Shown: positions 1-12,232, counted from the stretch's first letter. The stretch is 64,000 nt of DNA from Carposina sasakii (GCA_014607495.2 CP053167.1:4402001-4466000); one strand, 5' to 3'. Made by a program: numbers and translations. Notes: generated from the sequence alone by a model not told the origin.

Positions 1-204
1 ATCGCGTATGTCAATCAATCCATATCAAAAGATATTTATATAGCGTTATCAGACGTATCTGTAGCAATCCATCTTGCGAATTGAGATGCTCCCGTTTCAC
101 TTAGGCGCAGATGCCTCTCTCTCGCATCGAATACAGCATCAAACTCATTTTTCAGTACCATGAGGAAGGTACATAGAGGAGGTTTTTCCAACGTCATGCT
201 AATT

Positions 205-372
205 CAGGGGTTCCTAAACTATTTTTCTCATAGACCTCTTTCAAGAGTTAACTCGTTACAGGCCTACACCACATACGCATTAATTGTAAAATCCCATTTT
301 TTCACGCCCACGTAAACCCAATCGAGTCTCCTGTGGACCCCTTGGGGTCCACCTGGACTTTGGGAACCACTG
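205..372. mobile_element. Possible hAT-type MITE
   Basis: The left end reads CAGGGGTTCCTAAAC and the right end GGGAACCACTG, an imperfect terminal inverted repeat of the CAGGGG type seen in many hAT elements. A better-supported element with similar ends lies at 57106-57299. The 8 bases on each side do not match, so there is no target-site duplication to fix the boundaries. It may be an old or rearranged copy. Confidence 0.4.
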
Positions 373-1752
373 CAGCTGTGGTTTCCTAGGCTAGCTGGCG
401 TAGGAACGCAAAAAGATAGCTGTCTTTATGGCGCCGACACGTAAAAGTTCATTGCAGGCCTCTATATGACAGCAGTCTCCTAAGCAGTCAAGCTTTAGCT
501 CAGGCGATACTACCGCTGCCGGGGGAATAGACTATGATGGAAGGCTATAAGCCCTGGTTAGTGGCACGGCGACATTGTGGTTGCATGACCATCATTGATT
601 ATGACAGCTACCCTTATATTTGTTCCATGGACAGTTCAGTGAGTATTTACCAGAGCGGTGCGGGATTCAATCTATCAAATTGCAAATTTCCTCTACGTAG
701 ATTTATGTAACTGATGGGAAATCTTGCAAAGTTTTAACTACAAATTATGCAGTTATCCAGTCATGGTGCAGTTACATGAATAGCTTTTAACCCTTGCCAC
801 GCCGAATTTTCTTATTTCCTTCCTTTGATCGGTGACGCTCGTTACTCAGTATTTCATTATTTATCTGCGTAATTGCTTACAAAGAATCTAATTCCGAAAC
901 CTGGCACGAGAACTATTCTATGATACGAACTCTGTAACGTAGAAGTATGCAGGCAAATTAACAAATCAGATTACGATGCAATAAAAATGCATACAACGCC
1001 GCACAACGTGCCGATCGCGAATTTCTAAAGCGTCCACTCTGATTGAGATTAAGTGCGATGAAATCGCCAGATTGCGATGTGACGCCATCGCGTTTCGCAG
1101 TTATCGCGTCAATGACTTGTCGGCGTTACGCTGGAATGGAAATTTCGTAGGAGTGCGGGGTCGCTAGTATTTTAATGTAGGGATCTTTGGAGACAAAGCA
1201 CACGTGTTTCATAAATGCATATGTATCTGTCAAAACGCTTATATCGCAATATGAATTTAAAATCACTCGTATTTAAGTTATTTTCTGATTCTCTTTAGTT
1301 CTTTACAAGCTATTGGGAAAGGTGCTTTCTTGCTGTTGCTTGCTACATATTATACGTTTGTTCCCCAATCACAAACTTAATATTTGCAGCACACAAACGA
1401 TAATGTAACCTTATTTAACATAAGCAGATATAAATGTGGAAACATTATGCCCTATATCAATATTATGTAACTAAAGTGACCTTAAACGGTCGTTAACATG
1501 TATGCCTTGAAGACTAGCCTATCAAGCGACAACTAGATATATTAGGCGGTTATCAATGTTGATAATAATTATGACACGCTCATTAATATCCTATTTGAAT
1601 GATAAAGAGTACCTACCTACGAAAAGTATGTAAAAAGAAGAAAGAGTCTTTAAAAGACTGAGTGAGTTGTTAAAAATGTACCTATAAATGTTGGGTTATT
1701 GTTCTCTTTCGTGGAAAACTACCAAATGTATTTTGATGAAACTAAAGGTACA
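373..1752. other. No gene recognised
   Basis: AT-rich sequence with no credible coding frame and no repeat I can name. A slightly GC-richer patch near 1010-1160 has several GCGATG/CGCGT words but no inverted ends that I could pair. Confidence 0.5.
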
Positions 1753-1760
1753 CTTACGTT

Positions 1761-2245
1761 CACTGGCGGCTCGTCCTAAGGAGCGCTCGTGCAGTGCACT
1801 CCCACCCACGAAGATTACATAGGCAATCTATATTTATAATTATCTTTCAATTCTACTATGTTTATACAATAGTGTCTGCGCGTTCGTCTCAAGTAAGCTG
1901 TAATCTTATGTATCGAGTGGAGCGCTAGCGATCGCACTCCAATGAAACGTAATTTGGTACGATTCCTAGTACTGTATTCAATGAGTGCGAAAGAGACATA
2001 CCGACATAGGCCGGCGCGTGAAACAGAAGATTTCGTATGAAAAATTAGCCTTATCTAGAGCGCTGCTCACATTAATTCGTAGTGTATGTATGCGGCCACT
2101 AGATGTCGCTTAGTCCGAGTTAGAACGCGATATGGTTGCCTTTAATGTGTTTCATTAGGTCCTCTGAATTTAAATAAGAGTGACGGTTTTGCTCATAATG
2201 AAAAATATGTGAACTCCTATCTAAAAATACCAGGAGCCGCCTCTG
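1761..2245. mobile_element. hAT-type MITE with 8-bp TSD
   Basis: This 485-bp element starts CACTGGCGGCTCGTCC and ends, read on the opposite strand, CAGAGGCGGCTCCTGG. These are imperfect terminal inverted repeats with the CA-TGGCGG start typical of hAT elements. It is bounded on both sides by the same 8 bases, CTTACGTT (1753-1760 and 2246-2253), the duplication length hAT transposases make. There is no open frame of useful length, so it is non-autonomous. The intact duplication argues that it has not been rearranged since insertion. Confidence 0.8.
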
Positions 2246-2253
2246 CTTACGTT

Positions 2254-2611
2254 TATAATAGTTTAGATCTGTGGTGGCCGTAAGTCAAGGTATAGTTAGT
2301 TTACACTGAACTAATACGTAGGACTAAAAATACAAATGAGCAGACATAATCTTTAGTTATCTAAAACATATTACAAACATATAGAGGCGTTTCAAAATGA
2401 ACGTTCAACGCAATTACGGTGGTTATAACTAGTTTTTTTTTTTTTGCGAATCGAAAGGCAGTCATTACCATGTCACTGGTTCCGTTGCTTGTCTCAACCT
2501 TGGAGATTAGCTATTAGAAATGAAAGCCGGTTAAAAATATGGTGCATGTGCCCACTAGAGGTATCAGTCCACGGCAACAGTGCCTACCATATATGACATG
2601 GCCCATCCTTA
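2254..2611. other. No gene recognised
   Basis: AT-rich spacer between the hAT MITE and the next Helitron-like element. It contains a run of about 13 T near 2432. Nothing else stands out. Confidence 0.5.
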
Positions 2612-2829
2612 TCCTGAGTAATATTATAAATGCGAGAGTAACTCTGTCTGTTTGTGTGGCTTTTACGCCAAAACAATTGAGCTGATTTAAATGAAATTTT
2701 GTACAAATGTAGTCTACAACCTGAGAAAGGACATAGACTACTTTTCACCTCGGAAAAATATTTTTCCCTGGAAAATTTTAACATTTTGTTTTTGTTCTAT
2801 AGTCCATGCAGACGAAGTCCAAGCACTAG
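2612..2829 (+). mobile_element. Helitron-like element, short non-autonomous
   Basis: It begins TCCTGAGTAATATTATAAAT and ends in CTAG followed by T, with a degraded form of the 3' block (TAGTCCATGCAGACGAAGTCC) found in better copies at 11868-12214. The TC start and CTAG end, with insertion before a T, fit Helitron termini. The 3' block has lost most of its hairpin symmetry. The small frames inside are not coding. Confidence 0.6.
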
Positions 2830-3327
2830 TTTTATATAAGAGTGTATATGTATATAACAGTAACTTGGCATTTACTGATTCTTGACCATATGGAAAAAAT
2901 GTTATTTAGCGATAGCTTTCTCACGTGAGCATTGTTCAAAAATTACTTTAAGACGTTCCAAACGTTCGGGTTGCGTAAACAAAACCAAGAAGGCAATCCG
3001 CAATAGCGATACAAATGAAGTAGTCAAACGAATCGTAAAACTGTTTACTACTCCGCTGCCGGCCAGCGGTACTAAACCCGGGCACATGAGAGTCAAATGT
3101 TTAGCACCATCGTCGTCGGAACGTGATCGGAATTGTTTTACATAATAAGGCGTTGAGATACGATACGGGGTCGTCGTCCACACTTGGCTATCGGCGACTA
3201 CTGGCATCTATTGTCACGAGGCGCGATGGCATAAAAATTTGAGCGATGAGCTAGCAACTTGATCTTCCACGTCGAATCCAATGGCAAACTTGACTGTCGG
3301 ATCACATTCGCGAATCCTGCAGTTTCT
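2830..3327. other. No gene recognised
   Basis: Two overlapping frames of 87 and 101 codons lie on opposite strands here (2882-3207), but neither has a recognisable domain and the antisense pairing is what chance frames look like. I do not call a gene. Confidence 0.5.
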
Positions 3328-3472
3328 AATAGTTAATTCCAAAATAAATAAATAATTTCACTGATCATTATCATCCGCCCGCGCTATGATAAGCGTGGCT
3401 ATGGGACCCCCCTTATGATTCTGCAGTTCTGGCTACTCCATTCCGTGAACACAGCCGAGTCTAGAAGTTATG
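3328..3472 (+). repeat. LINE 3' UTR-like repeat fragment
   Basis: The stretch with GCTATGATAAGCGTGGCTATGG, then TTCTGCAGTTCTGGCTACTCC and GTGAACACAGCCG, recurs in diverged form at 29380-29490, 38115-38320 (reverse), 46590-46660, 49300-49365, 62955-63150 and 63600-63700. Some copies carry an upstream CCGTGCATGTCGTAAGAG motif that I associate with the 3' untranslated part of a lepidopteran RTE-like LINE. That family link is from memory and unproven. Confidence 0.45.
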
Positions 3473-3793
3473 GCAAATGACGCAGACACTGCTATTAAAT
3501 CCATACACGTTACATATGGCCTATGTTACACATATTTCCATGGTTGTATATTAAGCTATAACGGCTCAAATGCCGACTAACTATCGCCTCGTTAATGAAC
3601 CAACATTAAACTGTCCCCACAACTATATTTACGTTCGATTATAGTTATTTATCCATTAGTTATTAACATGATACTAGACAGTCAAATATATCAATATATA
3701 AATGCCACTATCAATATGAATCAGAACCAAGCACAGAGAAATAATAATATATTGACGATCGCATTTATACACTGATAATTTAGTTTAGTATAA
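3473..3793. other. No gene recognised
   Basis: AT-rich spacer with no repeat or coding signal that I can support. Confidence 0.5.
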
Positions 3794-4117
3794 CTAGTGG
3801 ACGCCCGCGACTCCGTCCGCGTGGACTACAGAAAAAACAAAATATCGAATTTATCCGGGATAAAAAGTAGACTATATGTTAAGTGGGACCTGTCACAATA
3901 TATTCGTAAAAACTGCATCGAAATCGGTTCAGCCGTTTCTGAGATTAGCATGCACAAACGCACAGACAAACAGACAAACCGACAAACGGACAAAAATTTC
4001 AAAATTCATTGTTTTGGGTACTATTACGTGGATGAAAAAAAAACTCCTATAATATTTTTTCTCATATATCTTCCATGTACAGACTGCGACCCGTTACATT
4101 TTTATTATATGTATAGA
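3794..4117 (-). mobile_element. Helitron-like element
   Basis: On the minus strand it starts near TCTATACATATAATAAA and ends in CTAG at 3794-3797. It is a diverged copy of the element at 11868-12214 and shares the GTACATGGAAGATAT block, the (GACAAACA)n stretch and the GC-rich 3' block GTCCACGCGGACGGAGTCGC, which can fold into a short hairpin as Helitron 3' ends do. A 114-codon plus-strand frame inside it is a by-product of the repeat. Confidence 0.72.
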
Positions 4118-5459
4118 TACCCAAGTAGCACAGATAGCTGAATAAATACTCACTTTTAGATCTACACACAGCTCTGGGCGTATTAAGACTCATATAAGAA
4201 TACACTCGTGGTCCCTTAGCTGTATAATAGCAGTCAGTGATATTTAAACAGCTTAAGGGTTTAACATTTAAGATGCAGATATATGAAATATACGCGTTAA
4301 TGTTTATTTATACCGCACTCAATCCAAATATACCCAAACAGAATTTTTGCGCAATCTCAGAGCTGACGATGAAATTATTTAAAAATCAGTCCGCTGTATA
4401 TCATCCGAGCAATGACGCATTTAGAATTTTTGCAAGTCAATTTGAACCGACTAACATGTAGAGACAACGTGTACCTACACTGTGTGTGTTTGAATGTTAG
4501 TAAGAATGATACTATATGGCATAAGAAAACATGACTCTACTACAAATTTAAAAATAAATGTAACAATAAGATGATGTTGGTTTGTCGTGTAGCATTCACC
4601 ATTCCCTGCTACCATCTACCTACATCTGCACCCAAAACCGTAGAATGATGTGGGTGAGAGAGATACATCTCAAATATCAAAGCCAATTGCACTGGGCTAT
4701 ATTTACAATAACTAAACAAAATAAGTGTAAGTACATTGCGTGTATAGAGCTGAGAAGGAGAATAGACAGTCCTTCTCGAGTCAGGAATGAATTCGCGCTA
4801 AAAGAAGTGCTTCGCGCGACGTAAATAACTATTAAATTATTTACTTTGTCTAATTATTACACACTAAGCTCTATGGATTTGTGGCTATGATGTGATATAT
4901 TTCTCTAATCACTCCTTATGCTACGGGTGTTAGTTATATCAACTATCATATCGAGTCGCGAACGAGCGAACATAAGATTCTCGATATCGACAATGTAAAA
5001 CGTTACACGCGCGTTGTGAAAGTGACCCGTGTTGGCAAGCGAAGTTTGGCAGGCGAGTCGCTTTCGAAACTCGCCCCAAATCGCCGACTCGACTAGTCTG
5101 TTTCAGTAAATCTCCCACGGAGTTGATTGGAACTAAATAATATAGATGACTGTTTGTTAGACGGACAAGACACTAGCGCCTATGTTATAGGACTTCTTTA
5201 CTGAAACGAAGCTCCGTTCGTTGTCGGTAATTCTGTACTAATTTTATGGTGATACTATTGAATCCATACTATATATTACTGTTGCATTATTATTGCTGTT
5301 ATTATTGTTGAAAATTGGGAAAATTACTGAAGTTCGAATTTTTACCATCGTGAAGTAGAATTCAAGTCATCAATGGCCAGCTCACATAGGCAGAAAAAGT
5401 ATAAAAATAGTTCGAACCAACTCTTTATCAAGAGCCGATTTTTCCGATGGTTAGATTTA
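4118..5459. other. No gene recognised
   Basis: AT-rich sequence. A short TTATTGTTG-type simple repeat lies near 5280-5310. Frames of 74 and 80 codons at 4237 and 4582 have no recognisable features and I do not call them. Confidence 0.5.
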
Positions 5460-5634
5460 GGCCGATTTTAGAGTCACGCTGACGTGCGCTGACGATCGGC
5501 GCTGATGGAGTCAATTTGTATGTAGTTACAGGTAGCGTTTTTGAGTCGCGCTGGACCGCTCAGCGCTGACGGCCGTACAAATTGACCAATCAGCGCCGAC
5601 CGTCAGCGACGTCAGCGTGACTCTAAAATCAGCC
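5460..5634. mobile_element. PIF/Harbinger-like palindromic MITE
   Basis: A 175-bp element with long imperfect inverted arms of about 58 bp: the left starts GGCCGATTTTAGAGTCACGC and the right, reversed, GGCTGATTTTAGAGTCACGC. It is flanked by TTA on both sides (5457-5459 and 5635-5637). A TTA duplication together with ends starting GG is the PIF/Harbinger pattern. It is GC-rich compared with its surroundings and has no coding capacity. Confidence 0.72.
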
Positions 5635-6775
5635 TTACATAGCCTATCTGAAGGACCAAGATTACGTTGTCTTTATTTTGATCAACTTTAAGAAAAATAC
5701 AGCATCAAAATCCTGCCGATAGGCTGTCTGAGCATTGGAAAAGTCAGCCTCAGACATCAACCTCAGCAAATGCTGAAATATTAAAACCTAATAAAATCCT
5801 CAGACGTGGAAGGGTGAAGGGGAAGGGGGTTGTTATGCGCCGGGATTGCACCCTAACGTCATTTGGAAAAGCGAATTGCAGCCACCGTGAAATGTGGGAA
5901 AATATGCAAAAAATAACGCCATCTTACAAATTTATTGGCTGAGATAAATTATGTTTGCTTCAATATTTTGAGTAAACAACTTTTTCGGTATCAGAAGTTA
6001 ACCTACGTCTTAGCTAGTTCTCGGATATCCTTTAGTCTGTACTGACAAAATTTCATCCAGATCCGTCCATCCGTTTTGTCGTAAAAGCTAACAGACAAGC
6101 AAACAAAGGGTTACTTTCGTACTATAGTTGCTATGGAAGGTGTAGATGGGTCTATACTTCTATATAGATATACCTATCTTGTTTATAATTATCTCCGGCA
6201 CCATTCCGATTATCCCTTTTCTTTCATTCCCTATCGAATGTCCCTACACAAGACAATAGGTATACCGTGGAGCATATACAATAAGGAAATGTTCAAACAA
6301 ATTAGTCAATAGAAAATAATGTCACCGATGAGGAAATGGAAAACAATGGTGTGTGGATAACGCGAGCCAATGTCCCAATGCTCAGTACTTAGTACACTTT
6401 ACTGCAGGTATAGGAACATTCAAACCAAATATGTACTACCTACAGACGAAAGTCCGTATTAGTCACACGATACAAGCTAGCTAGCAGGTTTGAGCACTAA
6501 CAGCTTGGGCTTATGCGTAAGCTACATAATATGGCAGTCACATCTCACGGTACCAGCTCCACGATTCCGACCTACATGTCGCTGGGACGATGGCCGGCTG
6601 CTTCCCGCCATAACTCAATTGGCGGCCAATCTCCTGCCGGCCCCGCGTAATTACATGCCTACTCGTGCGTCTCTCTGCTAGCTGTCTTAGGGGAAACTTG
6701 CTTGTTTGTTGCTATGTCGGAACTGCAAGCCATGTTGTATCGAAAATACAACATACACTTAGAAAAAATAATAAT
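5635..6775. other. No gene; one dispersed-repeat fragment
   Basis: The stretch at 6045-6115 (AAATTTCATCCAGATCCGTC then TAACAGACAAGCAAACAAA) resembles a phrase common in lepidopteran dispersed repeats, and a weaker relative lies near 48090-48130. The rest shows nothing. A 63-codon frame at 6490 is not convincing. Confidence 0.4.
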
Positions 6776-6841
6776 CTGCGGAGATGCGGCCGCGATGACG
6801 TGTGTCTGAAGGATGACACGTCATCGCGGCCAATCTCCACT
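6776..6841. repeat. Strong GC-rich hairpin
   Basis: GGCCGCGATGACGTGT and its exact reverse complement ACACGTCATCGCGGCC are separated by only 12 bases. Pairing continues outward, imperfectly, through GGAGAT/ATCTCC. It may be the centre of a palindromic MITE whose outer ends I cannot identify. No target duplication was found. Confidence 0.6.
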
Positions 6842-7770
6842 AAATATCAGAAACAACTTATCGCATGAGAGAACGCGCCTTCCTAAATTGACCCTTACAA
6901 CATGTACGGATGAAGATGCCACTAAAGTATTCTAGGGAAGGCCCGCATTAGCACAGGACCATACACACAGTCGCTATAAGATGTGAAAACATCCGGCAAT
7001 ACGATAGCAACCGACGCCATTAACTTCGCCGGCCGCTAATGCCTAATGGACCTGCACTGGGACCAATTAACGAACAAAATTCTCATAAACAGCATAAACA
7101 GGACGGTATCATAGACCAGAGAGCCTTAGTGTAAGAACTGCAGTAGTCCATAGCGCGTTGCCATAAAAGCTTTGTAAGTATACAAATCGGACACAAAGTA
7201 TGGGGCAGGAAGGAAACTATAAGAGGAGATGCGACTTCTGAGCCTTATCAATGAAGCACTGCGGCTGTTAATGTAGCCACGAAGAGCAATATGAACCAAT
7301 CTCTGGCTGACACTTAGCCGTCCGCGCAGCGACAAACTGTTTTTAACCGACTTCAAAAAAGGAGGAGGTTCTCAATTCGTCTGTATGTATAATATTTTTT
7401 TTTAATGTATGTTCACCGATATTTCCGTCAATTATAGACGGATTTCAAAACATTTTTTTAGCTTGGCTGGCTTTAGCAAGATGAAATTGCACTTAATAAA
7501 GATATATACGCAATTTATTTCTTGGACCTTCTCACGTATCTGTACATATAAATAAAGTATCTACTCTCTAACAGTTTAGGTTGTTATCCCAAAGTTTTTT
7601 CTTCTAAAACGATGCCAGTTACCACAGAGTAGATGCATGCAATGAGGGCAAACGTTTATTTGTGTCAATCCAAGCGGGCATATGCCTCGGATACATAAGA
7701 TCTAGCCTAAGATATATAATATATAGTACGAGGTTACAATCTTTTACTTAGAATATTATTTGGCATGGCT
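6842..7770. other. No gene; short known-type repeat at 7345-7380
   Basis: A 76-codon minus-strand frame (7126-7356) lacks any recognisable domain. At 7343-7378 the phrase AACCGACTTCAAAAAAGGAG followed by GAGGTTCTCAATTCG is a widespread lepidopteran repeat motif. Nothing else is supported. Confidence 0.4.
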
Positions 7771-7858
7771 GTTTCATCATTCAATCAAGCTGATCGTCCA
7801 ACACCAAATAAACTGGCTAGTAGTTTATGTACATAGTTTCATCATTCAATCAAGCTGA
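7771..7858. repeat. 23-bp direct repeat pair
   Basis: GTTTCATCATTCAATCAAGC plus TGA occurs at 7771-7793 and again at 7836-7858, directly before a Helitron fragment. A second phrase, CTAGTAGTTTA...GTACATAGTTT, lies before (7817-7838) and after (about 8016-8042) the same fragment. The area looks like a small repair-type duplication. Confidence 0.6.
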
Positions 7859-8013
7859 CTCCGTCCGCGTGGACTGTGGAAAAAACAAAGTCGAAATTAC
7901 CGGGATAAAACCTTTTCCCGGGATAAAAACTATATGTTAAGACTAAGTACCTGTCACAATGTATATTCCTAAAAACTGCATCGAAATCGGTTTAGCCGTT
8001 TCAGAAATTAGCG
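7857..8013 (-). mobile_element. Helitron-like 3' fragment
   Basis: Contains the reverse of the Helitron 3' block (GACTCCGTCCGCGTGGACTG, then CGGGATAAAA and CTGTCACAATGTATATTCCT) but lacks the terminal CTAG side and the 5' half. The CCCGGGATAAAA piece is partly duplicated inside it. It joins abruptly to the 23-bp direct repeat at its left edge. Confidence 0.65.
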
Positions 8014-9959
8014 TAACTAGTAGTTTAGCTGGTACATAGTTTGCACAAGATATGCACATGTATAAAAAAAACGGTACCAAATTTCATAACTGTTGTATGA
8101 AGTATATAACAATACGTTTTAGGTCTATTTGAAGGTTAAAGAAGTTGACGCCGTCTCTATCTTCATAAAGTTTTAAAGAAAGACAGCTCTTCATCAGTTA
8201 GAACTATCTACTTGTTAAAAATCTGACCTACGATAGGTCTTCATAAAAAATGTACCTGAGCCAGTTCCGTTCCGCTAGTAAATTATTATTTATGCGAGTA
8301 TTAATAACAAAAACGTTTGAACTCGCTACCGATGATTAATTAAACTGTCCAGGGGATAATGACTGAAGCTCCACATGTCTATGAAGTTATAAATACCGTG
8401 GTACTCCCATAGCCTTTGATGTTTCTTCGAGAAAATAAATCGATTCGAAGACACAGAAGTGTGCCAATAAAAATGAGAATTGAAGACGTAATAACTGATA
8501 TCCATAATAACTAGATAAATAATAAGACGTAGTAGGTAAAAGTACAAGCTATGCTATTGATAATTTTCGCAGATTAGCCATTTGGCGAATTTAACTTTAA
8601 GTGAGGAGAATACCCCGAAATGTGGTAGCCAGGCCTGCATAAAGGAGATCCTAGCATAGCCTAACGTATAGCACAGAAGCAACAGAGGCAAGGCAGCATA
8701 ACCGTGGAAAGCTCTACCGTGGAAAAAATCAATGCTGCAAAAGCAGCTCTTTTGATAATTTCATCAAAACCAACAAACCGTTCAACCGGAGAACCAAGTT
8801 TTTTAAAAATATGTATTTCAAGCTGAAGAAATTCATCCAAACAATTTTCTAACCTTATGCTAAATTTCATACTTTAAAAACTTTTTACAAAGGAAAAATC
8901 CACTTCAAATTACGTAGTCGGTGGGTAGGCAAAATGAATAAGTCGGGTAAAAACGTGTACGAGTACATTTGACATAGGCACATATTAGTATTTTTAACAT
9001 TTTAAATTTTGAATAAAAAAATCCGAGATTCTTTATAATCTCTAGTATTGAAATTGGCCGATAGCCGAGTAATTCGAAATGTTTCCAAAAAGAGTTTGTT
9101 CCCAAATCGGCCCGTCTCAATTCCCCGTTAATTTTACAAGTTTAATTTATCAGGTCACTTCTGTTGCAAACGCTTCAACAAACTTTAATCGCAGCGATTA
9201 ATCAAAGCTTGCCCCTCGTATTATTACAATTAATGAGTATTGGAAAACTGAACAATCGTTTCGGCGGAAGTCGCCACTATACTGCGATTCAGTTATCAAG
9301 TCTTCCGACATTGGAGCCACTGGTCCTTGAAAATCTAACATTGTTTTATTTATTCTATTTGGTCACATGAAAATGCGCAGGACTTCTTTAGAAACAGACA
9401 TTACCCAGTGGGTCATTTAAATCTACAGACTTTGAGAGTTTAACTATATTTTCTATGCAGTTTTCGGATCAGCTAAATCTTTGGAAAATAAAAAACAATA
9501 CACAGCAAACAGTTATAGGAAAATAACCGATACCTAGACCATTGTCAGAGCTAACGTCCGGTTAGCTACCACGAATCGTAATTAACGACAATACACAATA
9601 GCTTTCAGGATGTGAGAACTAACTGAAAACGTATCTGAGTTTGTGAAACGTGGCACTAAAGATCTAAACCACCACAGAATATGTAGGTATAAACAGTAAG
9701 TCAATGAAGACATTTGTAATATAACTACATATAGCCTCCCACCAACCTATTCTACGTTTTCTGCGCGAAATGTTGCTCATCGTAGCTGTGTGTCGTATGG
9801 TAATTAGAAAATCCTATAGGCTAATGAAATACCTACCTATGGTTAGTGAAACAGGCGCAGTGTTGGGCTCTCACAGTTACTAAAGCTACAGCATAGAACA
9901 AACATGGCAGAAAGTCTACTCCTAACACGTGATTGTAAGCTTCCTAATATAGAAATTCA
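8014..9959. other. No gene recognised
   Basis: AT-rich sequence. Short frames at 8326, 8661, 8905 and 9164 have no domain signal and no support as exons. Nothing else stands out. Confidence 0.5.
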
Positions 9960-10690
9960 TCTGGGATAATGGAAATGGTCGCATTTCATGAAAAATTCAA
10001 CTGTCTATTGGCCACATCATGATATGGTTTGGGCAGATCGATGATAAAAATAGTTTCTCGATATTGGCAACTAAACGCGCGATTATCTCATTAAGTGGTC
10101 AAGATTATTGAACATATCGTAAAATAGTTACATGAATCACCGGTAGAGACGCTGCAAGCGCTTTGTTTATGTGTGAAGATGGCGGATTTTTCTTTTCAGG
10201 TTATAAAACAAATTAAGGAGAGTAGAGTGACTATGCAGAAGAAGTCCACGGATAGGGTGTTACATTGTATAATGTATGTTAGACTTTATGGTGGTTTATA
10301 ATAACATTGTTAAACAAAAATCTTAGATTATGATAGGTTAGGTTAGATTATGACAACTAACGCACGAGCCGAGCGAGCGGAGCGAGTCTGCCGCGGCAGC
10401 GGCCGCAGATGTGCCAGAAGCGAATTATTTTTGCGCTTTTGTAAAGCCTTTTATGTTTTTTAAATATTATAGATTGTGATATTTATAGCAAAAAAATCAT
10501 ACCGTTACCATAAATAAGCTCTTACCACACTCTGGATTTTATAGACATCTTATTAATACGATTCGGCCAAACGTGGATGATAAAATCTTGAAATGTAAAC
10601 GATTTAATGATCTGGTCAAATTGAATTGGCCACTTCATGAAATGGTCGCATTTGAAATGATCAATTCTACGATATGACCAAGACATATAT
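9960..10690. repeat. Diverged repeat pair with GGTCGCATTT motif
   Basis: GAAATGGTCGCATTTCATG and GGCCACATCATGATATGG (9965-10033) are echoed by GGCCACTTCATGAAATGGTC and GCATTTGAAATG (10628-10660). They may be the two ends of one old element; I cannot define termini. Between them, 10350-10420 is GC-rich (GAGCCGAGCGAGCGGAGCG). A 40-codon frame starting ATGGCGGATTTTTC near 10180 is too short to call. Confidence 0.35.
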
Positions 10691-11811
10691 ACAATGTGGC
10701 TGTTCGATTACAAGACCACACAAAATTATTGATAACCTCATCAAAATATAAAGTGGCATGATCGCTGCGCTCGCTCTTGTGCGAATACGTATAGTATTTC
10801 GCCGTCGTAATACATATTAATAGCAGCGGATAGTTTTATTCGAAACTTATAGGTAACTAAGCAGAACGTACTTTTAAACAACAGTAGTAGTAGTAGATAA
10901 TATGAATTATATGCGAATATGGTCATTTGCGAATGTGGCCAAGCGTGAGATAAGCTGCTCTTGCAATTTATCATCATCATTACCTCTCATATAAATCCCA
11001 GTTGTCTTTCAAAATACGGGTCGGAGACTCTTCGTTACCTGGAAAAGAAAAATTGACAATTAGTTACTATAAATTTAATTGTAACATAAAAAAGTACTTA
11101 TTTCAAAGGGTATATATACTAGTTGACTTCTGCATTTCGAAGCAGGAATTTAGAGAGAAAAAATGAGGAAAATGTAAACTTATTGCTCCATAGGTAGTAC
11201 CTAAGGTAAGTTGCAAAGCTACTATTGAATAAATTAAATGTCATGCAGATAATCTCCTACTAATATTTTAAAATAATTTTATAATGATTTGTGGGATATA
11301 ATGGGTAGCGATGTTGCTCATGCCTCAAAACTTAAAGGTTAGATAAAAAACCTTACTTTTTTGCCCATTCAGAGTAATTATAAAGACAATTGAAATTCCC
11401 AACATGCACCGCAATGTAAATCCGACGTAGATCTCTAATAATCCCACTCACATCGACATGCCCGTACCAGCAGTAATACGTAAAAGGTAATAAAAACTAA
11501 TTCGTGAGCCAGATCCACATTAAAGATAGCCTGTTTCTAGATGAATTCTAAAGGAAAATCTACACTATTAAAAATAACTGCAGCGTAACCTAACTACATA
11601 CGAGTACATGGTCTGCGGGATCGCTAATGAGGTACTACCGCCACCTTTAGAAGAGTTTGATTTAAAAGATCAACAAGTTACTATTTCATCGCCGATCAGA
11701 GAACGCCCCTAAATTCCTTAGTTGACTCATACGACATACACGTAGGAGAAGCAACATAACTAGACAAAAAATAGAAATAATTAATAGTTTCCCAAACTTA
11801 TCGAGTGATGA
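10691..11811. other. No gene recognised
   Basis: AT-rich. A short (GTA)n run lies near 10881-10895 and (ATC)n near 10971-10981. Nothing else is supported. Confidence 0.5.
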
Positions 11812-12232
11812 TTGTACATGCATCTCTTATTTTATCTTGTATGCTATATTTTTTTGTGTATGTGCAATCTATCTATACATATAATAAAAATGTAACGGAT
11901 CGCTGTCTGTACATGGAAGATATAAGAGAAAAAATATTATAGAAGACCTTTATCAACGCAATAGTGCACCTCAAAACGAAGTTTTGATATATTGTGATAT
12001 TTTATGTCTGTTTGTCGGTTTGTCTGTGCGTTTGTGCACGCTAATCTCAGAAACGGCTGAATTTATTTCGATGCAGTTTTCAGGAATATATTGTGATAGG
12101 TCCCACTTAACATATAGGCTACTTTTTAACCCGGAAAAATGCATTTATCCCGGATAATTTTGACATTTTGTTTTTTCTGTAGTCCACGCGGACGGAGTCG
12201 CGGGCGTCCACTAGTAAAAAATAAGAATGATT
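11812..12232 (+). repeat. LINE 3' tail split by a Helitron
   Basis: ATTGTACATGCATCTCTTAT at 11812-11867, with the resumed tail TAAAAAATAAGAA after 12214, matches the 3' tail of the LINE fragment at 41180-41586, which reads ATTGTACATGCATCTCTTCT and then GTGCAATAAAGAATAAGAA. The two halves here are separated exactly by the Helitron at 11868-12214, so the intact tail at 41.5 kb serves as the empty-site reference. Confidence 0.7.
11868..12214 (+). mobile_element. Helitron-like element, full length 347 bp
   Basis: The best-preserved copy of its family in the window. Comparison with the uninterrupted LINE tail at 41.5 kb places the 5' end at TCTATCTATACATATAATAAA without its last base or so, and the 3' end at CTAG, with insertion between A and T and no target duplication, as Helitrons do. 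Just before the end lies GTCCACGCGGACGGAGTCGC, able to form a short hairpin. There is no Rep or helicase coding sequence, so it is non-autonomous. Relatives lie at 3794 (minus), 7857, 42422 and 62062. Confidence 0.82.

Noticed and set aside
205..372. Confident hAT element at the window start
   Set aside because: The ends look right, but there is no 8-bp duplication, so it is listed only as possible.
2882..3207. Opposite-strand frames of 87 and 101 codons as genes
   Set aside because: No domain, mutually antisense, in a repeat-rich area.
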